Positions 23,723 through 32,913 of a DNA stretch of 64,000 bases are shown here, piece after piece. The stretch lies in assembly GCA_020633435.1 (NCBI GenBank), contig JACKDP010000001.1, forward strand, positions 186,001 through 250,000. The letters run 5' to 3'. Position numbers and translations under genes: made by a program. Position 1 is the first letter of the stretch; each line of letters opens with the position of its first letter. The stretch is from Myxococcales bacterium. Its GTDB lineage: Bacteria > Myxococcota_A > Bradymonadia > UBA7976 > UBA1532. The notes under the pieces were generated by a model that was given only the letters and a program-made list of their open reading frames with translations, had not been told where the DNA came from and ran no database searches.

Positions 23723-26242
23723 TCAACCGGGATCGGGGGGCGCCGCCGTGAGGGTGGCGCGGCCCTCCACCAGCGGCACGTCGATGGGGCTCGGCGCCGC
23801 GTCGCCCAGGCCGCCCCGCCAGCCCACCACGCGGCTCGCCCCGAAGGCCTCCACGGTGACGCTCCCGTCGCTCGTGCGCTCGACGACGCCGACCCACGGG
23901 AGCCGCGAGAGCACCTTCACGCCCGCCTCGCGCGCGCCGTCGAGCACCCGCACCGGGCCCGCGGGCTCGCCCTGGATCATCAAGAAGAACGAGGGGTTGC
24001 CCGGGAAGTCGGCCATCGCCTGCAGCGCGCAGGTGGGGAGCTGCTCGGCGAGGGCCCAGGCGCCCGGGGCCTGGTCGGCGAGGGCGCCGCGCACCAGGGC
24101 GCAGACGCGCTCGGCCACGGCCTCCCGGGCCTTCGACGCGCCCAGGGCCCGGGCGAGCGCGGTGGCGGCGACCCCGTCCATCGGCGCGGCCTCCAGCACC
24201 TCCGTCGCCCGCCGGTAGCCGGCGCCGTCGGGATCCAGCCCCACCAGCACCGCCGCGGCCCGGGCGTCCTGGGGCGCCTCCAGCGCCGCCGTGGCCGGGG
24301 CCGGCAGCGGGCCGACGAACGACGGCGACGGCACCTCCAGGCCCTGCACCAGCGGCGGGGCCGCGGGGGTGAACGCCAGCCGCGACGTCCAGGGCGCGAT
24401 GAGCCCCGCCTGGCTCGCCGCCAGCGCCAGGGCGTCGGCGCGGACGCGGCGCGTCAGGCGCTCGAGCTCGGCCACGGCCCACCGCGCCACCAGCCCCGGA
24501 TCGGGGGGGCCCGCCTCCAGCCTGATGCCGGCCAGGGGCACCTGCCCGCCGGGCTGGCGCGCCACCGGGCGCAGCATCATCGGCCCCGGCACATGCAGCA
24601 GCGCCGCCAGCGGCAGCCCCCCGAGCCCCGCCACGGCGAGGCCGACGTCGCCGTCGACCGCCGCCTCGATGGCCCACGTCGGCTCGCTGGCCCACGCCAG
24701 CAGCGCGCGGCTGATGGTCGGGGCGTCCTCGGCGAAGCGCAGGCGGAGGGCGAAGCCCCGCGTCCGCTCGGCCAGGTCGGCGAGGGCCGCCTGATCGGGC
24801 GCCGGGCCCACGGCCACCGCCAGCACCGGGCGCCCGGCCAGGGCGACGAGGCCCGCGACGCTGCGCTCGCCCAGCGTCACGCGGCCGTCCGAGATCAAGA
24901 GCGTCGCCTCGGCCGACGTCGCGCGCGCCCGGGCCAGCAGGGCCCCCAGATCCGTCGCGCCGCCGTGGGGCACGGCGAGGCAGGTCGGGGCGGCCAGCGT
25001 GCAGGGCCGCACCGTCGCGTCCCCCGCCAGCACCGGCGTGTCGCCGGGGAGCTCGGCCGCCAGCGCCCGCACGAGCGCGTGGCTCGCCTCCTCGGGCACG
25101 CTGGCCGACGTGTCCACGGCGACGGCGAAGCGGGGCGCGGCCCCCCGCAGGAGCGGGGGCGCGATGACCTCGACGTGGCAGACGAGCCCCTCGTCCTCCA
25201 GGCCGGGCGCGCAGAACGACGTCGCCTTGCTCAACGGCAGCCGCACCTCCACCGCCGCCGTCGCGTTGCCCTGCCGACCCGCCACCTGCCAGGCGATGGG
25301 CCCGTCCAGGCGGGCGCCGGACGGCGGCAGGAACGCGAAGCGCATGCCCTCGGGGCCCACCTCGAGCTGGGCGTAGAGCCGCACGCGCACCGGGACCTCA
25401 CCGCCGGATCCCAGGATCGGGATGGGCAGCCGCAGCCAGCCGGGCGCCCCGCGCCACGCGGCCCCCGCGGGCTCCAGCACGTCCACGGCGGCGTCGTCGG
25501 GCAGGCGGAACTCGAGCAGCCCTCCCCGGGGAGTTTCGCCCGGATTTCGCAGGGTTGCGGTGAACTCAATGGTGGCGTGGCGCCCCCGGACGTGGGCCTC
25601 CACCCGGCTCTGCCGCAGGGCGAGCTCGGTCGTCACCGGGAGGACGGACTGCGCCGGCTCCGGCTGGCCGACGTCTTCGTCGTCGAGCGCGATGGGCACG
25701 CTCAAGGCGACGTCCTTGCTCTTCTCGAGCTGGCCGTCGCCGCGGCGCACCTCCGCCTCGAAGCGCTCGAGCGGCAGGCCGGCCGGGGGCTCCACCCGCA
25801 GGCGGGCGACGCGCAGGTCGTCGAGGGGCAGGCGGTAGTGGTAGCGGACGCGGGCCAGCCGGCTGCCGTGCGCGGGCACCGGGAAGACGCGCAGCCGCAG
25901 CACGCCGTCGTCGTCGCGGCGCAGCGCCCCGGCGCCCCGGAAGGGGTCCTCCGACAGCTCGCCGTGCAGATCGACGTCCACCCCGTCGACCACGGCCCCC
26001 GCTGGGAGCGGCAGCGTCACCTCGGCCGCCGTCTCGACGGCGTCGGGGTTGTGGAAGGTGATGAGGGCCTCGACGCGGGCCAGCCGGCCGTCGAGCTGGC
26101 CCGTCACGTCCACCCGCCGCATGCGGACCCGGGACTCGGTGCGCCCGGCCGTCGGCGTCGCGACCTGCACCAGATCGCCGCGCGGACCGAGGGGACTCCC
26201 GGTGCAGCCCAGCACCAGCATCAAGGGAAGCCAGCGAATCAT
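23723..26242 (-). CDS. VIT- and von Willebrand factor A-domain lipoprotein
   Basis: An 839-residue lipoprotein (lipobox LVLGC, Cys13, using the ATG at 26242). The VIT domain near the N-terminus reads ARVEALITFHNPDAVETAAEVTLPLP-like in pieces (LITFHNPDAVE, AEVTLPLPAGAVV). A vWA domain in the middle (from about residue 365) has FAVAVDTSASVP, a DxSxS metal-ion site, and LLISDGRVTLG for a later MIDAS strand. The C-terminal third is Ala/Leu-rich and unassigned. Such inter-alpha-trypsin-inhibitor-like proteins bind metal and protein partners at the bacterial surface. It diverges from the sigma factor gene with only 29 bases between starts, so their promoters must overlap. Confidence 0.82.
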   Translation of the reverse strand: MIRWLPLMLVLGCTGSPLGPRGDLVQVATPTAGRTESRVRMRRVDVTGQLDGRLARVEALITFHNPDAVETAAEVTLPLPAGAVVDGVDVDLHGELSEDPFRGAGALRRDDDGVLRLRVFPVPAHGSRLARVRYHYRLPLDDLRVARLRVEPPAGLPLERFEAEVRRGDGQLEKSKDVALSVPIALDDEDVGQPEPAQSVLPVTTELALRQSRVEAHVRGRHATIEFTATLRNPGETPRGGLLEFRLPDDAAVDVLEPAGAAWRGAPGWLRLPIPILGSGGEVPVRVRLYAQLEVGPEGMRFAFLPPSGARLDGPIAWQVAGRQGNATAAVEVRLPLSKATSFCAPGLEDEGLVCHVEVIAPPLLRGAAPRFAVAVDTSASVPEEASHALVRALAAELPGDTPVLAGDATVRPCTLAAPTCLAVPHGGATDLGALLARARATSAEATLLISDGRVTLGERSVAGLVALAGRPVLAVAVGPAPDQAALADLAERTRGFALRLRFAEDAPTISRALLAWASEPTWAIEAAVDGDVGLAVAGLGGLPLAALLHVPGPMMLRPVARQPGGQVPLAGIRLEAGPPDPGLVARWAVAELERLTRRVRADALALAASQAGLIAPWTSRLAFTPAAPPLVQGLEVPSPSFVGPLPAPATAALEAPQDARAAAVLVGLDPDGAGYRRATEVLEAAPMDGVAATALARALGASKAREAVAERVCALVRGALADQAPGAWALAEQLPTCALQAMADFPGNPSFFLMIQGEPAGPVRVLDGAREAGVKVLSRLPWVGVVERTSDGSVTVEAFGASRVVGWRGGLGDAAPSPIDVPLVEGRATLTAAPPDPG

Positions 26243-26271
26243 GGCGAAAGGGTAGCGCCAGTTGGCCACAG

Positions 26272-26820
26272 GTGACAGATCCGCAGCGCGGCGGTGTTCC
26301 ACTCGCCGAACCGGACGCGAGGAGCCCGTTGGCCGTCGACCCCGAGACCCTGTACCGCCGCTTCGGCCCCATGGTGCTGCGCCGCTGTCGCCAGCTCCTG
26401 CGGGACGAGGACCACGCCGCCGACGCGATGCACGACGTCTTCGTCGAGATCTGCCGGCGCCGGGACACGCTCGACGATCGCGGCCTGTCGTCGCTCCTCT
26501 ACCGCACGGCCACCCACGTCTGCCTCAACCGCCTGCGCAGCCAGCGCCGGCGGCCCGAGGACGGCGACGGGGGCCTGCTGGACCGCATCGCCGCGGCCCA
26601 GGAGCCCGCCGGCCAGGTGGTCGCCCGCCAGGTGCTCGATCGCCTCTTCGGCCGGGCCCCCGCCTCGTCGCGCACCATCGCCGCCCTGCACCTGCTGGAC
26701 GGCCTGACGCTCGACGAGGTGGCCACGACGGTGGGGATGTCCGTGTCGGGGGTGCGCAAGCGGCTGCGGAGCCTGCGCGCCGATCTGGTGGAGCTCGAAG
26801 CCATGGAGGAGTCCCGATGA
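26272..26820 (+). CDS. ECF-type RNA polymerase sigma factor
   Basis: A 182-residue sigma70-family protein. Region 2 is about residues 25-95 (ETLYRRFGPMVLRRCRQLLRDEDHAADAMHDVFVE in pieces: LRDEDHAADAMHDVF, LYRTATHVCLNRLRS), and region 4 is at the C-terminus (HLLDGLTLDEVATTVGM, SVSGVRKRLRSLRA). It starts at a GTG. Its stop overlaps the start of the membrane protein at 26817 (ATGA), which is the expected place for its anti-sigma factor. Confidence 0.9.
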   Translation: MTDPQRGGVPLAEPDARSPLAVDPETLYRRFGPMVLRRCRQLLRDEDHAADAMHDVFVEICRRRDTLDDRGLSSLLYRTATHVCLNRLRSQRRRPEDGDGGLLDRIAAAQEPAGQVVARQVLDRLFGRAPASSRTIAALHLLDGLTLDEVATTVGMSVSGVRKRLRSLRADLVELEAMEESR

Positions 26821-27596
26821 CCACGCGCGATGAGCGCCGCACCCCCGACCTGCTGGTCGAGCAGCTCGCCCAGGGCGCGCTGCCGCCGGCGGAGGCCGAG
26901 GCGACGCGGCGACGCCTGCTGGCCGAGCCCGACGGGGCCCGGCGCCTGGCCGACCTGGCCGCCGACGACGCGGCCGTCTTCGCCCGGCACCCGGCACCGG
27001 CCGTGGCCGCGGAGATCCAGCGCCGCCTGGGCCGGCGCCGGCGCGCCACCTGGGCCGTGGCCCTGCCCCTCGCCGCCGCCGCCGGGGCCGCCGCCGTGCT
27101 GGCCATCGGCCCGGCGCCGACGCTGACGGCCGCCACCGCCCAGGACGCCGGCGAGCGCGCCAAGGGCCCCCTCACCCCGGGCCTGGGCATCCACCGCCAG
27201 GTCGCCGCCGCCGCGGGCGAGGCCCTGGCCGACGGCGACGGGGTGCGCGCCGGCGACGTCCTGCAGCTCACCTACGCCGCCCGGGGCGCGGGGCACGGCG
27301 TCCTCTTCTCCATCGATGGCCGCGGGGCCGTCACGCTGCACTTCCCCGACGAGGCCGACGGCGACACCGCCCTGCCCGCGGGCCAGCAGATCGTGGCCCT
27401 GCCCCACGCCTACCAGCTCGACGACGCCCCGCGCTTCGAGCGCTTCTTCTTCATCACCGCCCACCACCCCCTGGACGTGGGCGAGCTGCTGGCCGAGGCC
27501 CGCCGCCTGGCCGCCGACGACGCGGCCGAGGACGCCGCCCCGGCGCTGCCCACCGACGTGGCCTGGACCGACCTGCTGCTGAGGAAACCCCAATGA
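26817..27596 (+). CDS. Probable anti-sigma membrane protein with DUF4384-like outer domain
   Basis: A 259-residue protein. The cytoplasmic N-terminus (TPDLLVEQLAQGALPPAEAEATRRRL) resembles anti-sigma domains that clamp ECF factors but lacks the zinc HxxxCxxC motif. One transmembrane helix (TWAVALPLAAAAGAAAVLAIG, about residues 79-99) is followed by a DUF4384-like domain (VRAGDVLQLTYAARGAGHGVLFSIDGRGAVTLHFP in parts: DVLQLTY, GHGVLFSIDG, VTLHFP). It is coupled to the sigma gene upstream and the caspase gene downstream, both by ATGA overlaps. Anti-sigma function is inferred from position and topology. Confidence 0.68.
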   Translation: MTTRDERRTPDLLVEQLAQGALPPAEAEATRRRLLAEPDGARRLADLAADDAAVFARHPAPAVAAEIQRRLGRRRRATWAVALPLAAAAGAAAVLAIGPAPTLTAATAQDAGERAKGPLTPGLGIHRQVAAAAGEALADGDGVRAGDVLQLTYAARGAGHGVLFSIDGRGAVTLHFPDEADGDTALPAGQQIVALPHAYQLDDAPRFERFFFITAHHPLDVGELLAEARRLAADDAAEDAAPALPTDVAWTDLLLRKPQ

Positions 27597-29740
27597 AGAC
27601 GATCACTTTGCTGTTCTCTCTCTGGGCCGCCCTCGCCACGACCGCGGGCACGGCCGCCGCCGATGGCCGGCCGCTGCGGCGCTTCGCCCTGCTCGCGGGC
27701 GCCAACAATGGCGGGCCTGACCGGGTGACGCTGCGCTACGCCCTCACCGACGCCCAGGCCCTCGCCGACGTGCTGGGCCAGCTCGGCGGCGTCGCGCCCC
27801 AGGACCGGCTGCTCGTGAGCGAGCCCGATCCCGCCGCCCTGGAGGCCGCCTTCACCGAGATGGGCCGCCGGCTGGAGGCCGCCCGGGCCGCCGGCGACCG
27901 CGTGGAGCTGCTGTTCTACTACTCGGGCCACAGCGACGAGGCCGGCCTGCTGCTCGGGGGCCAGCGCGTCGGCTACGCCAGCCTGCGCCAGCGCGTCGAC
28001 GCCCTGCCCGCCGACGTGCGCATCGCCATCGTCGACGCCTGCGCCTCGGGGGCCCTCACCCGGCCCAAGGGCGGCCAGCGCCGGCCCCCGTTCCTGCTCG
28101 ACGCCGCCACCCGGGTGCGCGGCTACGCCATCCTCACCTCGGCGTCGGCCGACGAGTCGGCCCAGGAGTCCGATCGCATCGGGGGCAGCTTCTTCACGCA
28201 CGCCCTGCTCTCGGGCCTGCGCGGGGCCGCCGACATGACGGGGGATGGCCGCGTCACGCTGAACGAGGCCTACCAGTTCGCCTACCACGAGACGCTGGCC
28301 CGCACCGAGCAGACGCGCCTCGGCGCCCAGCACCCGAGCTACGACCTGAACCTCTCGGGCCAGGGCGACGTGGTGCTCACCGACGTGCGCTCCACCGGGG
28401 CCGGCCTCGTGCTCGACAAGGGCCTGAGCGGCCGCCTGTACGTCCGCGACGCCGAGGGCCACCTCGTCGCCGAGCTCAACAAGCCCGCGGGCCGCGCCAT
28501 GGAGCTCGGCTTCGAGGCCGGGCGCTACCGCGTCACCCTCGACCAGGCCGGCGCCCTCGCCCGGGCCGATCTGGACCTGGCGGACGGCGCCCACCGGCCG
28601 CTGGCCGCCGCCGACTTCACCCCCATCGAGGGGGAGCTGGCCGTCGCCCGCGGCGGCGTCGCCACCGCCACCCAGGCCGAGGTCGTGCCCGCCAACCTGG
28701 GCATCGTGCCCGGCCTCGACACCAACGCCGGGCGGCCCGTCATCAACCACGTCAGCGTCAGCCTGCTCGTCGGCAGCGGCTACGCCCTCGATGGCTTCGA
28801 GGTCGGCGGCGTCGGCGTGACGCGGGAGGCCGGGGTGGACGGCGTGCAGGTGGGCGGCGTCTTCGCCATCGACCAGGGCGACCTGGACGGCGCCCAGATC
28901 GGCGGCGCCTTCACCCTGACCCGCGGCGCGGTGGACGGCGTGCAGGTGGGCGGGGCCTTCAACCTGGCCAGCGGCGCGGTGGACGGGGCCCAGATCGGCG
29001 GCGCCTTCAACTACGCCGGGGACGCCCTCGACGGCCTGCAGGTGGGCGGGGCGTTCAACTACGTCGGCGGCCGCCTGGACGGCCTGCAGGTGGCGGGCGC
29101 CGTGAACACCGCCCGCGGGCCCCTCACCGGCGCCCAGCTCAGCGGCCTGGCCAACACCGCCGGCGACGTGGAGGGCGCCCAGATCAGCGTCGTCAACGTC
29201 GGCGGCCACGTCACCGGCCTGCAGCTCGGCATCATCAACATCGCCGAGACGATGCGGGGCGCCCCCATCGGCCTCATCAACATCATCGGCGACGGCATCC
29301 ACGAGCTGGAGGTCGGCGGCACCGACATCACGCCGGCCCGCCTCTCGCTGCGCCTCGGGAGCCAGTGGTTCTACAGCACCTGGACGGCCGGGGCGCGACC
29401 GACCGACGACATGTACCTGATCGGCCTCGGCCTGGGCGGCCGCGTCCCCCTCACCCCCGCCTGGTCGGTGGACTTGCGCGCCACCGCCCACCAGATCCTC
29501 GACGCCAAGAACGGCTACTTCGAGAACGACAGCATCGACACCCTCGGCCGCGCCGAGCTGGCCGTCACCTGGCAGGTCATCGAGGGCCTGAAGCTCACCG
29601 CCGGCCCCGCCTACAACGTCCTGGTCTCCGACGTCCGCGACGGCCACGACCTGGCCTTCGGCCTGGACCAGCTCCACCGCGACGGCGACCTGAACGTCCG
29701 CCGCTGGCCGGGGGCCTTCGTGGGCGTGACGGTCTTCTGA
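27593..29740 (+). CDS. Secreted caspase-family (peptidase C14) protein with surface repeats
   Basis: A 715-residue protein with a signal peptide (to about residue 23). The caspase-fold domain (about 28-260) has the catalytic His113 in FYYSGHSDE and Cys150 in IAIVDACASG, so protease activity is plausible. From about residue 400 a run of 20-22-residue repeats (GVDGVQVGGVF, DLDGAQIGGAF, AVDGVQVGGAF, ALDGLQVGGAF) matches LA_2272-type surface repeats, and the last 130 residues look like an outer-membrane beta region. The gene is coupled to the sigma/anti-sigma pair, so its product is likely part of an envelope-stress response. It is not a CRISPR effector by location or topology. Confidence 0.82.
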   Translation: MKTITLLFSLWAALATTAGTAAADGRPLRRFALLAGANNGGPDRVTLRYALTDAQALADVLGQLGGVAPQDRLLVSEPDPAALEAAFTEMGRRLEAARAAGDRVELLFYYSGHSDEAGLLLGGQRVGYASLRQRVDALPADVRIAIVDACASGALTRPKGGQRRPPFLLDAATRVRGYAILTSASADESAQESDRIGGSFFTHALLSGLRGAADMTGDGRVTLNEAYQFAYHETLARTEQTRLGAQHPSYDLNLSGQGDVVLTDVRSTGAGLVLDKGLSGRLYVRDAEGHLVAELNKPAGRAMELGFEAGRYRVTLDQAGALARADLDLADGAHRPLAAADFTPIEGELAVARGGVATATQAEVVPANLGIVPGLDTNAGRPVINHVSVSLLVGSGYALDGFEVGGVGVTREAGVDGVQVGGVFAIDQGDLDGAQIGGAFTLTRGAVDGVQVGGAFNLASGAVDGAQIGGAFNYAGDALDGLQVGGAFNYVGGRLDGLQVAGAVNTARGPLTGAQLSGLANTAGDVEGAQISVVNVGGHVTGLQLGIINIAETMRGAPIGLINIIGDGIHELEVGGTDITPARLSLRLGSQWFYSTWTAGARPTDDMYLIGLGLGGRVPLTPAWSVDLRATAHQILDAKNGYFENDSIDTLGRAELAVTWQVIEGLKLTAGPAYNVLVSDVRDGHDLAFGLDQLHRDGDLNVRRWPGAFVGVTVF

Positions 29741-29744
29741 GCCG

Positions 29745-30863
29745 CTACCGGGGCCCGACGCTCTTCGCCACGCGGAACCCGATGGCGGGGCTGCGCAGGT
29801 CGGGCGCGACGACCTCGGCCCGGTAGGAGGACGCCTCCGCCGGGGCCGTCTCGAACGACCCCCCGCGGACCTCGCGGGTCTCCGCCGCCGCCCCCTCCCG
29901 CAGATCGATCCACTCGGCCACGTTGCCCAGCAGGTCGCACTCGCTGTTGATGGTGTGCCCCTTCTCCTTCGAGCACACCGGCGCCGTGCCCGCCGCCCCG
30001 CAGCCCTTCAGCACCGCGCGCTCGCAGTCCGGCGGCTCCGCCCCCCACGGGTGCGACGCCTCCCGCCCGCCGCTGCGCGCGATGAACTCCCACTCCCCCG
30101 CCGTCGGCAGCCGACCCTTCGCCCAGCGCGCGAACACCTTGGCCTGGGCCCAGTCGACGCAGTTCACGGGGTGGTCGTCCTGGCCCGCCACGCCCCAGGT
30201 GCAGCCCGGCCCCGTCCCCGGCGCCGAGCACACCTTCGCCGCCACGCACCCGCGGTACTGGGCCACCGTCACCTCCGACACCGAGATCTCGAAGGGCTTG
30301 ACGACCTCCTTGTCCCCCTCGGTGCGCCCCTCCGGCGGCCCCATCCGGTAGAAGCTCAGCTCGTACGGCACCCAGTCCACCTCGGCCATCGCGGTGCCAT
30401 CGGGCAGCCAGACCCGCGGCGCCCCGCGCTGCACCCCCTGCTTGAACCGCGTCTCCGACTTCTTCTGCCCGTTCGGGTGAAACGCCACCTCCACGCCGTC
30501 GCGCTCCCCCGCCACGTACATCGTCTCGGTCAGCTTCACCCCGTCGGGCCCCCACGTCGTCGCCTTGCCCTCCAGCTTCCCCGCCTTGAAGGTCTGCTCC
30601 GACAGCTTCTTGCCGTCGACGGCCCACTCCGTGCGCACCCCCTCCTCGTGCCCGTCCACGTACGTGGTCTCGACCTTCTTCTCGCCGGTCATGTGCCACG
30701 TCCGCTTGGGCCCGTGCTCCACCCACCGGCTGCCGACCTCCTTCTTGCAGACCGTCTCGAACCCCTTGCGCGGCGGATCGCCGAACTGCGTGGTGCCCTC
30801 GGGGCAGTCCGTCTTCGCCGCGCACCCCGACAGGGCCAGCGTCAGTACCAGGCTCCAGCGCAT
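29745..30863 (-). CDS. Lipoprotein with MORN/YwqK-like repeats and FGE-sulfatase fold
   Basis: A 372-residue lipoprotein (lipobox LALSGC, Cys14) using the ATG at 30863, preceded by GGGAGG. Residues about 45-165 are MORN/YwqK-like repeats (HGPKRTWHMTGEKKVETTYVDG is split by the pattern G-x-x-x-x-W-x-x-x-G-x-K: WAVDGKKLSEQTFKAG, WGPDGVKLTETMYVAG, FHPNGQKKSETRFKQG). An FGE-type domain follows: ISVSEVTVAQYRGC, PVNCVDWAQAKVFARW, RLPTAGEWEFIARSGG, LLGNVAEWIDLR, VRGGSFETAPAE and IGFRVAKS. The cysteine pair of catalytic FGE is missing. It ends four bases from the convergent caspase gene. Confidence 0.82.
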   Translation of the reverse strand: MRWSLVLTLALSGCAAKTDCPEGTTQFGDPPRKGFETVCKKEVGSRWVEHGPKRTWHMTGEKKVETTYVDGHEEGVRTEWAVDGKKLSEQTFKAGKLEGKATTWGPDGVKLTETMYVAGERDGVEVAFHPNGQKKSETRFKQGVQRGAPRVWLPDGTAMAEVDWVPYELSFYRMGPPEGRTEGDKEVVKPFEISVSEVTVAQYRGCVAAKVCSAPGTGPGCTWGVAGQDDHPVNCVDWAQAKVFARWAKGRLPTAGEWEFIARSGGREASHPWGAEPPDCERAVLKGCGAAGTAPVCSKEKGHTINSECDLLGNVAEWIDLREGAAAETREVRGGSFETAPAEASSYRAEVVAPDLRSPAIGFRVAKSVGPR

Positions 30864-30977
30864 CTCGACCTCCCGCGTGTGCCTCGATCCTGGACCCGCC
30901 CCAGCGGCGGGGCAACCCGCCCCTTCCCAGCGCCGCCCCGATCGGCCACCGTCACCCCGGCGACGAGGAGGCGACCC

Positions 30978-31943
30978 ATGAGCGACTGGCAGCGAGACGG
31001 GCGGTATCACAACCTCGATGGCACCCGCCTGCCCGGCCCCGGCGCCGCCGGTCGCCTGCTCAAGTGGAAGCTCGGCCGCCGCGCCCCCGCGACCCTGGAC
31101 GGCAGCCTCAACCGCCCCCCGCGGCCCCTCGCCCCCACCCTCGCGCCGGCCCCCTTCCAGCTCACCTGGCTCGGCCACGCCACCTGGCTCATCCAGATCG
31201 ACGGCGTCACCGCCCTCACCGACCCCACCTTCACCGGCATCGGCCCCGCCCGCGCCATCAAGCGCCTCACCCCGGCCCCCCTTGCCCTCGCCGACCTGCC
31301 CCCCGTCGACGTCGTGGCCGTCAGTCACAACCACTACGACCACTGCGACCTCCCGAGCCTCCGCGCCCTCCGCGCCCGCTTCCCCGACGCCCCCTTCCTC
31401 GTCCCCGCCGGCCTCGACGCCTGGCTGCGCCGCAAGCTCGGCGACCCCGTCATCCCCCTCGCCTGGTGGACCGCCCACGCCGTCGGCCCCCTCACCGTCC
31501 ACGCCGTCCCCGCCCAGCACTGGTCCACCCGCGGCGGCGGCACCAACACCAGCCACTGGTGTGGCTACGTCTTCGCCGGCCCCGCCGGCAGCGCCTACTT
31601 CGCCGGCGACACCGGCGACGGCGACCACTTCGACGCCATCGCCGCCCGCCACCCCCTCGACGCCGCCCTCCTGCCCATCGGCGCCTACGCCCCCCGCTGG
31701 TTCATGCAGCCCCAGCACATCGGCCCCTGGGAAGCCATCGCCGCCGCCCGCACCCTGCGCGCCCACCTCCTGCCCATGCACTGGGGCACCTACAAGCTCA
31801 CCGACGAAGCCCTCGACGAACCCCCGCGCCTCGCCCGGAGCCTCATCGAAGACCACCCCATGACGCTCCTGCGCCCCGGCGGCACCTGGACGCCCCAGGG
31901 CGCGACGGGCGTGTTTCAGTGGCCGGATGACTTGATGGAGTGA
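30978..31943 (+). CDS. MBL-fold metal-dependent hydrolase (NAPE-PLD/UlaG-like)
   Basis: A 321-residue metallo-beta-lactamase-fold protein. FQLTWLGHATWLIQIDG starts the fold, SHNHYDHCD is the HxHxDH dinuclear metal site, and further ligands lie in AVPAQHWSTRGG, YFAGDTGDGDHF and HLLPMHWGTYKL. This arrangement is that of the NAPE-hydrolysing phospholipase D-like branch, which cleaves phosphodiester or lactone bonds; the substrate is not known. A GAGGAGG site precedes the ATG. It is the last ordinary gene before the CRISPR island. Confidence 0.88.
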   Translation: MSDWQRDGRYHNLDGTRLPGPGAAGRLLKWKLGRRAPATLDGSLNRPPRPLAPTLAPAPFQLTWLGHATWLIQIDGVTALTDPTFTGIGPARAIKRLTPAPLALADLPPVDVVAVSHNHYDHCDLPSLRALRARFPDAPFLVPAGLDAWLRRKLGDPVIPLAWWTAHAVGPLTVHAVPAQHWSTRGGGTNTSHWCGYVFAGPAGSAYFAGDTGDGDHFDAIAARHPLDAALLPIGAYAPRWFMQPQHIGPWEAIAAARTLRAHLLPMHWGTYKLTDEALDEPPRLARSLIEDHPMTLLRPGGTWTPQGATGVFQWPDDLME

Positions 31944-32016
31944 CACCAACGGGCTGGCCCCGCCGCTCGTTTGGTGGCATGACGGAGAGACCCGCCCGGG
32001 GCAGGAGGGGGGAGAC

Positions 32017-32913
32017 GTGGCCAGCACCTGGCTCACCACATGGCGCCTGACGCTCGCGTTCCGCAGCGCCGGCCTGTTCGACAAGGCGCCCGAGTCCCTC
32101 GTGCGCGCCACCCTGGGCGCGGCCCTGCTCGAGGCCGTCTGCCCCTACCGGGCGCCGACGGGGGATCCGCCGTGCGGGCGGTGCCCCATGCAGCTCAGCT
32201 GTGCCTGGCCGGTGCTCTTCAAGCCCGGCGTCCTGCACGACGGCCCCAGCTCGCCGCCGCCGTACAGCCTGGCCTGGTACGGCCCGGACACCCTCGCGGC
32301 CGGCAGCCGTGCGTACCTCGATGTCACCCTCGTGGGCGCCGCCCAGGCCCACCTGCCCCTCACCCTCGATGGCCTGAAACAGCTGTGGTTGCAAGGTATT
32401 GGCCGCCGCGACGCTCGCGCCCGGGCCGACGTCGTCGACGTGGTGGAGCTGCCGCCGCCGGCCCCCCCGGTGGGCCTCGCCGGCAGCATCACCCTCGCCC
32501 TCGACACCCCGTTGACGCTCCGGGAGTGGCGCGACGACCGGCGAGTCGAGCTCTCCGCCTTCGACGCGGCCGCCTTCGCCCGCGCCTGTCGTCGGCGGCT
32601 GGAGAGCCTCGGGGCCCCCATCGACGTGCCGGCCGACGATGACCTCATCGCCGAGGCCATCCGGACCCGACCCACCACGCGCCGCGCCTACAGCGCCCGG
32701 CAGGACCGCCCGCTCTACGCCCGCGGCCTCGTCGGCCAGGTGGATCTGGGTGGCCCCATCGGCCCCTGGATGCCGGCCCTCGCGGCCCTCACCCGCCTGG
32801 GCGTCGGCCGCATGACCACCTGGGGCAATGGCCGGATCAGCCTGTGGCCTCGGGGGGAAGCGCCAGCGCCACCTGGGCGATCGCCTCATCGTCGACCCGA
32901 GCGAAGAAGGTGA
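32017..32913 (+). CDS. cas6: CRISPR pre-crRNA endoribonuclease Cas6
   Basis: A 298-residue RAMP-fold protein that would cut the array transcript within each repeat. The N-terminus (LTTWRLTLAFRS) is a RAMP beta strand. A small cysteine-rich insertion (CPYRAPTGDPPCGRCPMQLSC) may bind zinc. The C-terminus carries the Cas6 glycine-rich loop region (GLVGQVDLGGPIGPW, LTRLGVGRMTTWGNGRISL). It starts at a GTG with a strong GGAGGGGGGAG site. The last 22 residues after GRISL lie antisense to the 3' end of the TIGR03986 gene (77-base overlap) and are of low complexity. Its expected cut site is the base of the repeat hairpin, leaving the handle ATTGCTAC. Confidence 0.85.
   Translation: MASTWLTTWRLTLAFRSAGLFDKAPESLVRATLGAALLEAVCPYRAPTGDPPCGRCPMQLSCAWPVLFKPGVLHDGPSSPPPYSLAWYGPDTLAAGSRAYLDVTLVGAAQAHLPLTLDGLKQLWLQGIGRRDARARADVVDVVELPPPAPPVGLAGSITLALDTPLTLREWRDDRRVELSAFDAAAFARACRRRLESLGAPIDVPADDDLIAEAIRTRPTTRRAYSARQDRPLYARGLVGQVDLGGPIGPWMPALAALTRLGVGRMTTWGNGRISLWPRGEAPAPPGRSPHRRPERRR

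Noticed and set aside
27593..29740. Caspase gene as the second protease of the CRISPR effector cascade
   Set aside because: It has a signal peptide and outer-membrane-type repeats, and is coupled to its own sigma/anti-sigma pair 11 kb from the effector, with unrelated genes between.
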